The notes: generated by a model from the sequence alone, not told the origin. A DNA stretch of 64,000 nucleotides from Weissella muntiaci (GCF_008107635.1 NZ_SDGZ01000013.1:97457-161456); one strand, 5' to 3'. Shown: positions 26,128 through 34,531, counted from the stretch's first letter. Numbers and translations: made by a program.

Positions 26128-26568
26128 TTAAATATGCAACGTTGCAATTCCGTCAACTGAACCGTCAGTCCAGAACGTACCAACAATATCTTTTTGTTCA
26201 GTTTCTGCTACAGCTGCTTTGAACTTACCATCAGCGGCAATAATAGCCTTGGCTCCGCTCGTAATTGCTTCTGCAACAACAACTCCAATAGAACCAGCGT
26301 ACAAAACTGATACTGGTTCCTTTTCATTAAATGCACCAACCTTGGTTTCAAAGGTATCAATCAACCCCTCGAAGGCGCGAGCGATACCAATGAAGCTATC
26401 TCCAGGCTTTGCTACCTTAACGACACCGTCAACCAATGTTAATGGTGCACCGTAAGGAATAACCTCTCCAGCTGGTTCAGTACGAACTTGTTGCAATGAC
26501 GTATCTGCAACATGACCAACGCTAATCTTTCCGTCCATGTATTGACGTCCTTGTTTATTTTCACTCAT
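26128..26568 (-). CDS. Capsid decoration/cement-like protein
   Basis: A 146-residue beta-rich protein with GEVIPYGAPLTLVDGVVKVAKPGDSFIGIA and VLYAGSIGVVVAEAITSGAKA. This pattern is typical of small capsid cement proteins (DUF2190-like) that sit between protease and capsid genes. Confidence 0.7.
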   Translation of the reverse strand: MSENKQGRQYMDGKISVGHVADTSLQQVRTEPAGEVIPYGAPLTLVDGVVKVAKPGDSFIGIARAFEGLIDTFETKVGAFNEKEPVSVLYAGSIGVVVAEAITSGAKAIIAADGKFKAAVAETEQKDIVGTFWTDGSVDGIATLHI

Positions 26569-26571
26569 TTC

Positions 26572-27681
26572 CTAGACCTCCTTTTGGAATAAACGCTTAT
26601 TGCGCATTTTCGCAATTTCATCTTCGTTATCAGCTACTTGGTTCACTCCTAGATTAGGAACTTTTTGAGCACTTGTTACTGAAACATCAAACGCAGCATT
26701 CACATAATCATCAGATGCGTCTGCTTCAATCTTCACTGCCGGATTCACCTCAGCAATCATCGCAATCTTCATTTCACGATCAGATAGCTTCATGTCAGCT
26801 GAGTCCCCCAAAATCTGGGTAGCCTTAGCTTCCAAATCAACACGAGAACGTGCTTGTGCGTATGCCTTCGCTTTTAGATCATCTGCGTCTGCTTCAAATT
26901 GCTTAACCTTACCTGATAGCGCAGCATTCTCGCCTTCCAGTTTGTTGTTAGCAGCTGTTAGACCGTTGATTGTTTCCAAAGATACAGCTGAGTCATTTTC
27001 AGTTTTCTTCTTCAAATCAGCAACAATCTTGTCAATTTGTGCTTGAGCGTCTTCATCAGATAATTTGATTACCTTGCCATTAACCTTAATAGTTTCCACG
27101 TTCATACCTCCTCCGGTATTATGATTTGATGTTTCATCAATCAAATAGGCGTCATAAACATCAGACTTGTCTAAATTGAGAGCTACCTCACTACCTGCTC
27201 GCCCCTTTTCAACAATAGCAACATGATTAATTCGGATGTTCTTCTGTTCGATGTCGTACTCAACACCGTTATATGCGCCTGGTACTTCATAGTTATCAGT
27301 TGAAAACCCAATGCTTAACTCTCTTTTCCCAGCTTGTACCGCCTTAATTGTCTCAGGGTCAGTAATATTCATAGAGATTGTTAGCATGTTATTTTTAATC
27401 GCTGCGTCGTTCATGGTCATACCGACTTCGTATTGCTTAAAGTTTTCGGCATTCACTTGAACTGTAGGGTGATCATTAGTAATCGGCTTGCCATTTGCTG
27501 ACTGAATAGTTGTCTCACTGAACAAATCTTCCGGTAGCTTGGCTTGCCTGCTGAGTCCACTAATCGTCATATAAGGGAAAACCCCTGGTCTAGCTATTGG
27601 CGAACTCTCTATATACAAATAGCCCTCATCAGTGAGTTGTAATTCACCGATAGGGGCCCTAATCGTATCAATAATATTCAT
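26572..27681 (-). CDS. Head maturation protease-scaffold fusion (DUF2213-like)
   Basis: A 369-residue protein. Residues 1-185 form a protease of the DUF2213 type: GKPITNDHP with the likely catalytic His, ELSIGFS with the likely Ser, and IRINHVAIVEKGRAG. Residues 195-320 are a coiled-coil scaffold (EDAQAQIDKIVADLKKK ... GKVKQFEADADDLKAKAYAQ). A GGAGGAGG tract around 27113 codes for Gly-Gly-Gly at the domain border and could start a free scaffold at the following ATG or GTG. The protease cleaves the scaffold during capsid maturation. Confidence 0.8.
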   Translation of the reverse strand: MNIIDTIRAPIGELQLTDEGYLYIESSPIARPGVFPYMTISGLSRQAKLPEDLFSETTIQSANGKPITNDHPTVQVNAENFKQYEVGMTMNDAAIKNNMLTISMNITDPETIKAVQAGKRELSIGFSTDNYEVPGAYNGVEYDIEQKNIRINHVAIVEKGRAGSEVALNLDKSDVYDAYLIDETSNHNTGGGMNVETIKVNGKVIKLSDEDAQAQIDKIVADLKKKTENDSAVSLETINGLTAANNKLEGENAALSGKVKQFEADADDLKAKAYAQARSRVDLEAKATQILGDSADMKLSDREMKIAMIAEVNPAVKIEADASDDYVNAAFDVSVTSAQKVPNLGVNQVADNEDEIAKMRNKRLFQKEV

Positions 27682-27692
27682 ATCAACTTCCT

Positions 27693-28106
27693 TTATTGTG
27701 TGACGTTCAATTGCTGGCCAACTGTCAAAGTATACTTAAGCGGTAGGTTGAATTGACGTAGCTTAGCAACACTAAGATGAAAAGACGTTGCAACCGAGGC
27801 AATAGTATCGCCATCCTTGACTGTGTATCGTGGATCATCAACCGCCGGCTCATCCGGTTCAACAATCGTCTCCGATTCGCTCCCCAGTACATCTGATTCA
27901 GAAGTAGATTCCGATGCTGATGTATCTGTCGTTGTGGATTCTGATTCACTAGTTCCGGATTCAGCTGCAACCGTTGCATTAACCAACTCCAACAATTCTG
28001 CCTTTGTAGCATTTGATGGTGCTTCTTGGTTGTGCTTTACAAGCCAATCTTTAATCTCGCTGACTGTATTGTCCTTAGTTACTAATACATCTGCATAAGT
28101 TGCCAT
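27693..28106 (-). CDS. HeH/LEM-like and LysM protein in the head module
   Basis: A 137-residue protein starting at the ATG at 28106 behind ATAGGAGG. The N-terminal ~40 residues form a HeH/SAP-like helix pair (VSEIKDWLVKHNQEAPSNATKAELLELV). An acidic Ser/Thr/Glu linker follows, then a C-terminal LysM (RYTVKDGDTIASVATSFHLSVAKLRQFN...). HeH domains are common in phage head genes. A LysM here is unusual and could contact peptidoglycan or another virion protein. Confidence 0.7.
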   Translation of the reverse strand: MATYADVLVTKDNTVSEIKDWLVKHNQEAPSNATKAELLELVNATVAAESGTSESESTTTDTSASESTSESDVLGSESETIVEPDEPAVDDPRYTVKDGDTIASVATSFHLSVAKLRQFNLPLKYTLTVGQQLNVTQ

Positions 28107-28170
28107 GATTGTTCCTCCTATAATTTTGTGCAAAATAAAAAGCACCCATCATCTGATAGAGTGCTTCTAA

Positions 28171-28362
28171 TTACATTAATTTCTTTGCGGCGATAGTTAA
28201 TTGATCATCTGGGTCCCTAACACCCATTGGATAATGCAAAAACTTAAATGTGCCATTAATTGTTTCTAGCTTATCCCCTGGTCTTAGCGATTTAGGACGG
28301 GGGCTAACTGTCAACAATACTTCATCCCTAATAACAGGGAATTCATCGATTACTTCGTACAT
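28171..28362 (-). CDS. Small protein overlapping the MuF gene, possible immunity partner
   Basis: A 63-residue protein starting at the ATG at 28362 (MYEVIDEFPVIRDEV) behind AAGGAG; the start lies inside the last codons of the MuF gene. It is predicted to be mostly beta (LLTVSPRPKSLRPGDKLETINGTFKFL). Small beta proteins of this size often follow polymorphic toxin domains. The toxin-like C-terminus of the upstream protein makes an immunity role plausible, but no known motif proves it. Confidence 0.55.
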   Translation of the reverse strand: MYEVIDEFPVIRDEVLLTVSPRPKSLRPGDKLETINGTFKFLHYPMGVRDPDDQLTIAAKKLM

Positions 28363-29578
28363 TTTCAAGTTGCTCCTTCCAATATTCTAAATTGACCTTG
28401 GTTTCTGCCAGTTGCTTCTTACTTAATTTTAACATACGCCAATTATTAATTAAGTAATTTTGGGCTTCAATCTCATTTTTAATCGGCTGTTCATCACCAG
28501 ATGGAATTTTCCCTTGGAATAGCTGATTAGCATGAAACATTTCCTCATAAACGGTTGCTCTATCAGCATCTGTCTTTAAAAAGACCACATCCTGAGCGTA
28601 TGTTATACCAAGTGCACCCCGTTTATCAAGGAAATCATCAATCTCTAGTCCACTTGTTATCACACCGCCCTGCTTAATAAACCAATCAGTAGCATGTTTG
28701 AACTCTTTTGCGGGCATTGGTCCGTCATAATTCAAAGCGTTCTTAGCACTATGCTTTCTAGTAAGCTCTTTCGCTTCCAGATCATCAGGATCAAACAACT
28801 CACTCTCGTCCAATTCATCATCAAATACTGGTTCAGCTGTACAACGGCAGTTTATTGGCTCTCCAGGAAATACACCACCCCATCCACCAGACCAAGGGAA
28901 GACTTTTCCATCAATTGCCTGATGTTCATCACGAACTCGACTGTCTCCAACCGTTGACCATCTAAAATACTTTATGCCAGCACTTTCTTGCTTCATCTTG
29001 GTAAATGCCCCGTAAGCACTCCCTGTTTCGCTCCGAGCAATCGTTTTTGCTCTTCGTTCAGATATCTGTGTAGCATTTTGTATCTGCTCTGTCATGAACT
29101 TTAAACTGTGATTATTTGTTACTCCCCGATAAACGATACCGGACACACGATCTAAATAATCACTGCTAAGACCGCTAATATAATTCACATTCTCCGATAT
29201 TTTGTTCTTTAAATAGGTCTTTTCATCATCAGAAGGCTCTATTCCAAACATCTTCTCATAACGTTCATAAGCAGGGGTTTCAAAATCGGCAACGCTTTGT
29301 AATTGAGATAAAATCGCACTATTTGCCATGCGTTCAGCGCTGCTTAACATGGTCACTGCCAAGTTAGCAGCCATCTCAACACCGACACTTTGTGATAGTT
29401 GATTAAAGTAATCGTTCCATTGCTTCTTTATGTCATCATCGTTGCTATCAGTAATTAACCCCTTATTATTAAGCCCTACTAAAAAACGATTAATCGCTTT
29501 ATGTAGTTCATCAATCAAACCCACTAATTTTCGTTCGTATGCCTTCTCAGTTGCAAATGGATAAAATGCTTCACTCAT
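28343..29578 (-). CDS. MuF-type head protein with metallopeptidase-like C-terminal domain
   Basis: A 411-residue minor head protein. The N-terminal ~150 residues are helical. The MuF/SPP1-gp7 core lies at about 150-265: AKTIARSETGSAYGAFTK, IKYFRWSTVGDSRVRDEHQAIDGKVF and PGEPINCRCTAEPVFD. After a short linker a separate domain begins near residue 285 and contains VYEEMFHANQLFQG, EIEAQNYLINNWRMLKLS and a helical end. An E-x-x-H core with a later Glu resembles zincin-like toxin domains found at the ends of MuF proteins. Such fusions are ejected or carried in virions. The upstream gene is the portal; the next gene overlaps its 3' end. Confidence 0.85.
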   Translation of the reverse strand: MSEAFYPFATEKAYERKLVGLIDELHKAINRFLVGLNNKGLITDSNDDDIKKQWNDYFNQLSQSVGVEMAANLAVTMLSSAERMANSAILSQLQSVADFETPAYERYEKMFGIEPSDDEKTYLKNKISENVNYISGLSSDYLDRVSGIVYRGVTNNHSLKFMTEQIQNATQISERRAKTIARSETGSAYGAFTKMKQESAGIKYFRWSTVGDSRVRDEHQAIDGKVFPWSGGWGGVFPGEPINCRCTAEPVFDDELDESELFDPDDLEAKELTRKHSAKNALNYDGPMPAKEFKHATDWFIKQGGVITSGLEIDDFLDKRGALGITYAQDVVFLKTDADRATVYEEMFHANQLFQGKIPSGDEQPIKNEIEAQNYLINNWRMLKLSKKQLAETKVNLEYWKEQLENVRSNR

Positions 29579-30885
29579 TAGCGACGACCTCTCAACCTAC
29601 TAAACCAGCTCGCACTAACCACATCAGCGCTATCTGTATTTAGATTATCAGTATCAGTACCACCAAAGTTTCCAAATCTGGTTTCTCTTATTTCATCTTG
29701 AGAAGCAACACCAGCCTTTAGATAAATCTGGTCTGTTTGAGCCTTTTTATACCCGATATCAGTTGCGGTAGACTCATCTAATTGGAACAAATCATTGAAC
29801 TCAATAGACCAATCCATCGAATCAGGGTCAATAGAACCACCAGGCTCATCACTAGCCCACAACAAAAGCCGCACTATATATTCCAAGTGCGGCCTTAATT
29901 CGTTCTCTTGTAGCGTCTTGATACGTGAATAGTAGTTCATCAAATCATATTGGGCTCCGGTCAACGTACCTGATTCTTGTCCCATAATGATTGACTTAGG
30001 CATTCGAGCTGCTGCTGCAATTCTTTCCCAAGTATAGTCGGTTAATTCCTTAATACCTGTGACAGCTTTACCAACATTATCAAGGCTTTCATTCTCACCG
30101 ATCATGGCTAGTGCATCCGTCTCAAATTGTCGATTAGCAACTGTCCCAAGGAGCAACTTATCTTCTGGATCCATTGCATCAATCTCTGGGCTTTTGTACA
30201 CCTTAAACGAAAAATCACCAAGTAACTTTGAAATACTAGTTATACCAGTCTTACTTGCTTCAAGTTCATCTTCAATATACTCAAAGATTGACCGTCCGTA
30301 TCGTTCAGTCTCAAACTTCTCACCATTTGCCAATAAGAACCGTGTGTGATCGATGTCTGTGCCATCTACACTAATCCTTGATATTTTCCCATAGTGTTCG
30401 TTAGTTACGTCATCACTGTAATCTAAGTTACCAATCTTCTTCCTAGAGAACGGCGTCAAGAATAGCAGCTTCTTTAAATTATTAACGTTAATCTCTTGGT
30501 CAGGCGTATTATTCTCATCAACTCCGATGAATATAGCCCCTGTTCCATATAAACGCTGATACTTAAATAGCTGTGTCAAAGCTGATTTAACATTCAACTC
30601 TTTTAACCGATCAGTGATATCCGCTGCAAGTTCTGCATCGTCCATTGATAACTTCCAACCATTACGAGTCATATCTTCTGCTGGTAAATCAACAATATTC
30701 TTGCCAATAGAATTGTGATGATATATCCGGTCAACTTGGAATGTGTCCAATGTATCAGAAATTGAAACGGATTGAGACGGGATTTCAATTCCACGACGTG
30801 GAGCATATCCTAACCCGCTCTCACTTGAATCGGTGATCAACGGTCGCTTAGTTATCCGCTTATGCCGTTTATTCTTACGTGACAT
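29578..30885 (-). CDS. Portal protein (DUF1073-like)
   Basis: A 435-residue portal forming the dodecameric DNA gate of the head. It carries the family's IVDLPAEDMTRNGW near residue 65, RLYGTGAIFIGV, and the C-terminal IMGQESGTLTGAQYDLMNYYSRIKTLQENELRPHLEYIVRLLL. It lies between terminase and MuF genes, overlapping MuF by one base. Confidence 0.9.
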   Translation of the reverse strand: MSRKNKRHKRITKRPLITDSSESGLGYAPRRGIEIPSQSVSISDTLDTFQVDRIYHHNSIGKNIVDLPAEDMTRNGWKLSMDDAELAADITDRLKELNVKSALTQLFKYQRLYGTGAIFIGVDENNTPDQEINVNNLKKLLFLTPFSRKKIGNLDYSDDVTNEHYGKISRISVDGTDIDHTRFLLANGEKFETERYGRSIFEYIEDELEASKTGITSISKLLGDFSFKVYKSPEIDAMDPEDKLLLGTVANRQFETDALAMIGENESLDNVGKAVTGIKELTDYTWERIAAAARMPKSIIMGQESGTLTGAQYDLMNYYSRIKTLQENELRPHLEYIVRLLLWASDEPGGSIDPDSMDWSIEFNDLFQLDESTATDIGYKKAQTDQIYLKAGVASQDEIRETRFGNFGGTDTDNLNTDSADVVSASWFSRLRGRR

Positions 30886-30899
30886 ATCTACCTCCTTTC

Positions 30900-32171
30900 T
30901 TACTTCTTAATACCGAATCTGTTAAACATCGTCTTATTGCCACTTGTACCCATATATTGTTGAAATGCGTACCTAATAGCGTCAATAGCGTGATCAAAGT
31001 GCGTTGTATCGTCCGGTTGATTGATATACTCACTCGTCTTTTTATCACGCTTCCAGGTATAGTTTTCAAATTCCTCAATTGTCCTCGACGCTCGCTCATC
31101 AACGACTATCTTGAACTGTTGTAAATCTGATATACCATGAAGCACACTATCAGGGCCCTTATTAGCCGCTCTAAGCCTTGCAATACCTGCCCTGCGTATT
31201 TCTTCGATAGACTTAGGTTCTGCGGCGTCAGCAATGATTATTTCCTTACGATAGCCCAATGAACTAATAACATCTGCAATATCATTATTCAACATTCCAA
31301 CCTTGGTGTATTCCTGCATTACATAAATGGTTTGTAATTTCTCGTCTACCTTTATGTGTATAAAGGCAGTTGGATCATTCGTATAACCAAAATCAAGACC
31401 GAAGAAGCTGGGTAGTTTACGCATTTCTTCGCTCTCAACGTTCAGCAAGCGCTTTTCAAATGTCGGGAATATCAGCTTATCAAGTGTCGCAAACTCACCC
31501 AAAGCATAAATTTTATAATATGCCGCATTGGTCTCCGCTAACTGCCTGATTGTCCTAACCGTGTTTTCATCACTGAACCTATTATCTAAGTACGTGGATA
31601 AATGTATGTGAGTATCGCTGAATTTCTTCTCAAAGAACGTTTTATACACCCAATTTGCCTTACTAACTGGATTAAACATAATAAATATTTGTTTTTTATC
31701 ATGCTTTTTCTCACGCAAACGCAAATTTAGCTGTGTAAAGTCATCCAGAGTGAACTCCGTAGCTTCTTCCATAACAATATCGGACACACCCTTGATCGAC
31801 TTAATCTTTTCCGGATTATCTAACCCTTTGAAGATTAGTTCAGCACCATTAGGCAATGTAATACGATAATCAGAGTTACGCACCTTACTTGCGCCTAGCA
31901 ACCCCCAATCACTTAATCGTTCAATAAAGTCCTGAAAGATTGAATCCTTGATTGTCGTATTTACTTTGCGAAGTATTAAAATGCGCCTTGGATATTTCCA
32001 CTTCTGAAGTGCCTTGATTATTACTTTCTGAACAACTCCATGAGACTTACCAGACGAAGCACCACCGTACCAAAGGTCAATACGTGACTCATAATCAAAT
32101 AAATTCTCAAAGACCTGCTTGTTGAACACGTTTGCCGGCTTAGGAAACGACAATGTTATTTGCTTATTCAT
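30900..32171 (-). CDS. terL: Terminase large subunit
   Basis: A 423-residue DNA-packaging ATPase-nuclease. The Walker A-like WYGGASSGKSHG lies near residue 35, the Walker B-like DIVMEEATEF near 130, and the nuclease domain starts at FFGLDFGYTNDPTAF (about 240) with IIADAAEP. Start chosen at the ATG at 32171 (MNKQITLSF) with GGGGAG upstream; it overlaps terS by 8 bases. Works with TerS and the portal. Confidence 0.93.
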   Translation of the reverse strand: MNKQITLSFPKPANVFNKQVFENLFDYESRIDLWYGGASSGKSHGVVQKVIIKALQKWKYPRRILILRKVNTTIKDSIFQDFIERLSDWGLLGASKVRNSDYRITLPNGAELIFKGLDNPEKIKSIKGVSDIVMEEATEFTLDDFTQLNLRLREKKHDKKQIFIMFNPVSKANWVYKTFFEKKFSDTHIHLSTYLDNRFSDENTVRTIRQLAETNAAYYKIYALGEFATLDKLIFPTFEKRLLNVESEEMRKLPSFFGLDFGYTNDPTAFIHIKVDEKLQTIYVMQEYTKVGMLNNDIADVISSLGYRKEIIIADAAEPKSIEEIRRAGIARLRAANKGPDSVLHGISDLQQFKIVVDERASRTIEEFENYTWKRDKKTSEYINQPDDTTHFDHAIDAIRYAFQQYMGTSGNKTMFNRFGIKK

Positions 32172-32685
32172 CCTCGTACTTCTCCCCAATTACAATCGTA
32201 GTGTCAACTGATATGCTGTCATCTGTCAACATCTTAGCCTTAGCTTCGGCAATATCAGCCTCAGCACGCAGCTTCCTGTTTGAGTCGCTTAGATATTTAT
32301 CATTTTCACGCCTCAAATCTTCAAGTTGGCTAACAGCACCTAAGATAGCTTTATTATTTGCTTCTCGTGCAGCGTAACCATCTCTATCAGAACGCAATAA
32401 GTCATTACGATTTTTCTTTATGACAAAAAGCAATTCATTAACAGCGTCTTGCATAGTCCAATGAAAAGACCTTTGCATTTCAACAGCTTTCATACGTTTA
32501 AGTTCGTCAATCCTTGCCGTAACCTTGCCGTTATTTGCAACGTCCGAAGCCTTCCGCCAGACTGTCTTATCAAGGGTTGTAGGCTTTACGTCATACACAT
32601 CTTTATAAGCCTGTGTGTAAGTCTTTCCTTCTAAGCCAACAGCCCAAGCAAAAGCCTCTTGCTTCGGTGTCAGCTTATCAGCCAT
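32164..32685 (-). CDS. terS: Terminase small subunit
   Basis: A 173-residue DNA-recognition subunit: KLTPKQEAFAWAVGLEGKTYTQAYKDVYDVKP at the N-terminus is the standard HTH of XtmA-like proteins, followed by a long helical oligomerisation region. It selects the packaging site, which may be the repeat array near 34465-34530. Confidence 0.9.
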   Translation of the reverse strand: MADKLTPKQEAFAWAVGLEGKTYTQAYKDVYDVKPTTLDKTVWRKASDVANNGKVTARIDELKRMKAVEMQRSFHWTMQDAVNELLFVIKKNRNDLLRSDRDGYAAREANNKAILGAVSQLEDLRRENDKYLSDSNRKLRAEADIAEAKAKMLTDDSISVDTTIVIGEKYEDE

Positions 32686-32705
32686 ACCGTTACACCTCCA
32701 CTTCC

Positions 32706-33887
32706 TTATTCACTAACTAACTCCGCTGTCTGCCCTGTGAACGCCTGCCAACGGTTAATAATCACATCAGCATATCTTGGGTCTAGTTCCATTAGATAAG
32801 CATTGCGATTACTTTGCTCTGCGGCAATCATGGTTGTTCCACTTCCCCCGAACAAATCCAACACTAGGTCCCCCTGCTTGGTTGAGTTCTTTATCTGATA
32901 ATCAAATAGAGCAATTGGTTTCATCGTTGGGTGTTCCCCGTTACGCTGTGGCTTATCAAAATCCATTACTGTAACTTGGCTCCTATCCGAATGCCATTTA
33001 TGACTATCTCCGTCTAACCAACCATATAGACATGGTTCATGCTTCCATTGATAATCTTGACGACCTAGGACCATTGCATTCTTATTCCAAATCAACTCCT
33101 GTTTTACCAAGAACCCCGCTTCAACTAACGCAGTATGGAAATTAACAACTTCTGAACTGGCATACCATACATAAAATGATGCACCCTTCTTCACTGCTTC
33201 CTTAGCTGCAGTAAAAGCATCAAAAAGAAACGCATGGAATGTAGCTGAGTCGCTCTTATCATTCTGAATTTTCAAAGCATCTTTAGTCTTACCTTCATAA
33301 GCCACATTATACGGCGGGTCCGTAATCAATAAGTCTGCCTTTTCTCCATTCATCAATTTAGAAACATGTTCTTGATTAGTTGAATCTCCTACCATTAGAC
33401 GATGACGCCCTAATTGGTAAATCTGACCTACTTTACTCGTTGGTTCATCAGGTGGAGTGACATCAAAGTCCTCATCTTCAACCGCCTCAGTCTCCTCAAT
33501 AACATTCAAATCTTCAAGTTCGAATCCATATTCAGTTACATCGATGTCGAACGTAGCTAATTCTGCTAATTCTTCTCGTAATATACCTTCATCCCAAGTA
33601 GCCAGCTCTCCAGTCTTATTGTCGGCCAATCTGAACGCTTTTACTTCTTTAGGGGATAGATTATCAGCGACTATAACTGGAACCGTCTCTAGCCCCAATT
33701 TTTGTGCTGCCTTTAATCGTGTATGACCTGTGATGATCACATTATCTACATCGACAATGATTGGCACCTGGAATCCAAAATCGCTAATTGACGCTGCTAC
33801 CGCATCAACTGCTACATCATTATGCCGCGCATTATTCTCATAAGGGGTAATACTATTAATTGGTACATCATTAATCTTTTGTGCCAC
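32706..33887 (-). CDS. ParB-like nuclease domain fused to a DNA methyltransferase
   Basis: A 393-residue fusion. Residues 1-110 are a ParB/sulfiredoxin-type domain (INSITPYENNARHNDVAVDAVAASI, VIITGHTRLKAAQKLG). Residues 155-390 are an N6-adenine or N4-cytosine methyltransferase with TDPPYNVAYEGK (catalytic DPPY) before DLFGGSGTTMIAA (SAM-binding), the beta-class order. Such fusions are common next to terminase genes. They probably modify phage DNA against restriction or regulate packaging. No cognate nuclease is present. Confidence 0.9.
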   Translation of the reverse strand: MAQKINDVPINSITPYENNARHNDVAVDAVAASISDFGFQVPIIVDVDNVIITGHTRLKAAQKLGLETVPVIVADNLSPKEVKAFRLADNKTGELATWDEGILREELAELATFDIDVTEYGFELEDLNVIEETEAVEDEDFDVTPPDEPTSKVGQIYQLGRHRLMVGDSTNQEHVSKLMNGEKADLLITDPPYNVAYEGKTKDALKIQNDKSDSATFHAFLFDAFTAAKEAVKKGASFYVWYASSEVVNFHTALVEAGFLVKQELIWNKNAMVLGRQDYQWKHEPCLYGWLDGDSHKWHSDRSQVTVMDFDKPQRNGEHPTMKPIALFDYQIKNSTKQGDLVLDLFGGSGTTMIAAEQSNRNAYLMELDPRYADVIINRWQAFTGQTAELVSE

Positions 33888-34115
33888 GTTGCTATCTCCT
33901 TTTCAAATAAAAATAACCACTTACCCGTAATGTCTTACACGAGTTCGCGGCTTGTATCTTTGTTTTTGTATCTCTTGATTAATCTCAGTTATTTGCCAAT
34001 CTCTCAATGCAGGTGTTTTTGTCTCTCGATCAAGATTTCCAATTATCTGAGCTTCATTCTTTCTATAATTCAACTGTGCCATTAACCTCGACTATGCTCC
34101 TTTGACTAGTTGATA
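33888..34115. other. Short gene-free stretch before the methyltransferase
   Basis: No convincing coding frame. It is the minus-strand leader between the phage tRNA and the ParB-methyltransferase gene and contains AAAGGAGATAGC-like ribosome-site sequence just before that gene. Confidence 0.5.
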
Positions 34116-34188
34116 TGCTCCTTGCTGGACTCGAACCAACAACCGGACAGTTATGAGCTGCCTACTCTACCTATTGAGTTAAAAGAGC
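34116..34188 (-). tRNA. Phage-borne tRNA-Ile2 (CAT anticodon)
   Basis: A full cloverleaf: acceptor GCTCTTT with AAGGAGC, anticodon stem GGCAG/CTGTC with loop CTCATAA, T-stem GTTGG/CCAGC with TTCGAGT. The body matches the host tRNA at 62967-63040 (CTCATAA loop, CCGGT variable region), which is of the lysidine-modified Ile type, better than the host elongator tRNA-Met. It would decode AUA after modification by the host TilS. No CCA is encoded. Confidence 0.85.
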
Positions 34189-34197
34189 AAAATAAAA

Positions 34198-34425
34198 AGC
34201 TGATATTTCTATCAGCTCTAATTGGTGTTGGCTGTGTTTGCCTAAACTAGTATGTCATCCGCATAAAGTGGATAAAGGCAAACTCTGCAACTCGATGTGT
34301 GCCACGATTTACCGTGGGCTTTCTGAACAACCTGTGTCCATATACAACAGGTAAAGATTCGCACCTTACGCAAACGGCCTATTCGGTCATGCATTAATTG
34401 CATACGCCTACTTCGCCACTGCTGT
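34198..34425 (-). ncRNA. Candidate structured non-coding RNA ahead of the phage tRNA
   Basis: No reading frame, but many short perfect stems: ATGCA/TGCAT (34389-34403), ACCTGT/ACAGGT (34330-34352), CCACG/CGTGG (34302-34317), an 8-bp GTTTGCCT/AGGCAAAC (34236-34243 with 34276-34283) enclosing ATCC/GGAT, and a closing AGCTGATA/TATCAGCT (34198-34217) followed on the minus strand by TTTTTATTTT, a terminator. The stems and terminal U-run suggest a discrete RNA of about 200-230 bases. I do not recognise a known family. Confidence 0.55.
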
Positions 34426-34464
34426 TATTCAATTTTTGAACAATATCATAATATTACGTTCTGC

Positions 34465-34530
34465 CTATCACGCACCTCTCATTTCACTCTCAATTTGCTA
34501 TCAAATTACTATCACTCACCTATCACATAA
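34465..34530. repeat. Six heptads spaced exactly 11 bp apart
   Basis: Heptads begin at 34465 (CTATCAC), 34476 (CTCTCAT), 34487 (CTCTCAA), 34498 (CTATCAA), 34509 (CTATCAC) and 34520 (CTATCAC). The consensus is CTMTCAN followed by 4 variable bases. An 11-bp period places every copy on one face of the helix, as in iterons or protein-binding arrays. It lies between two terminators and before the structured RNA, in the packaging region. Confidence 0.75.
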
Positions 34531-34531
34531 A

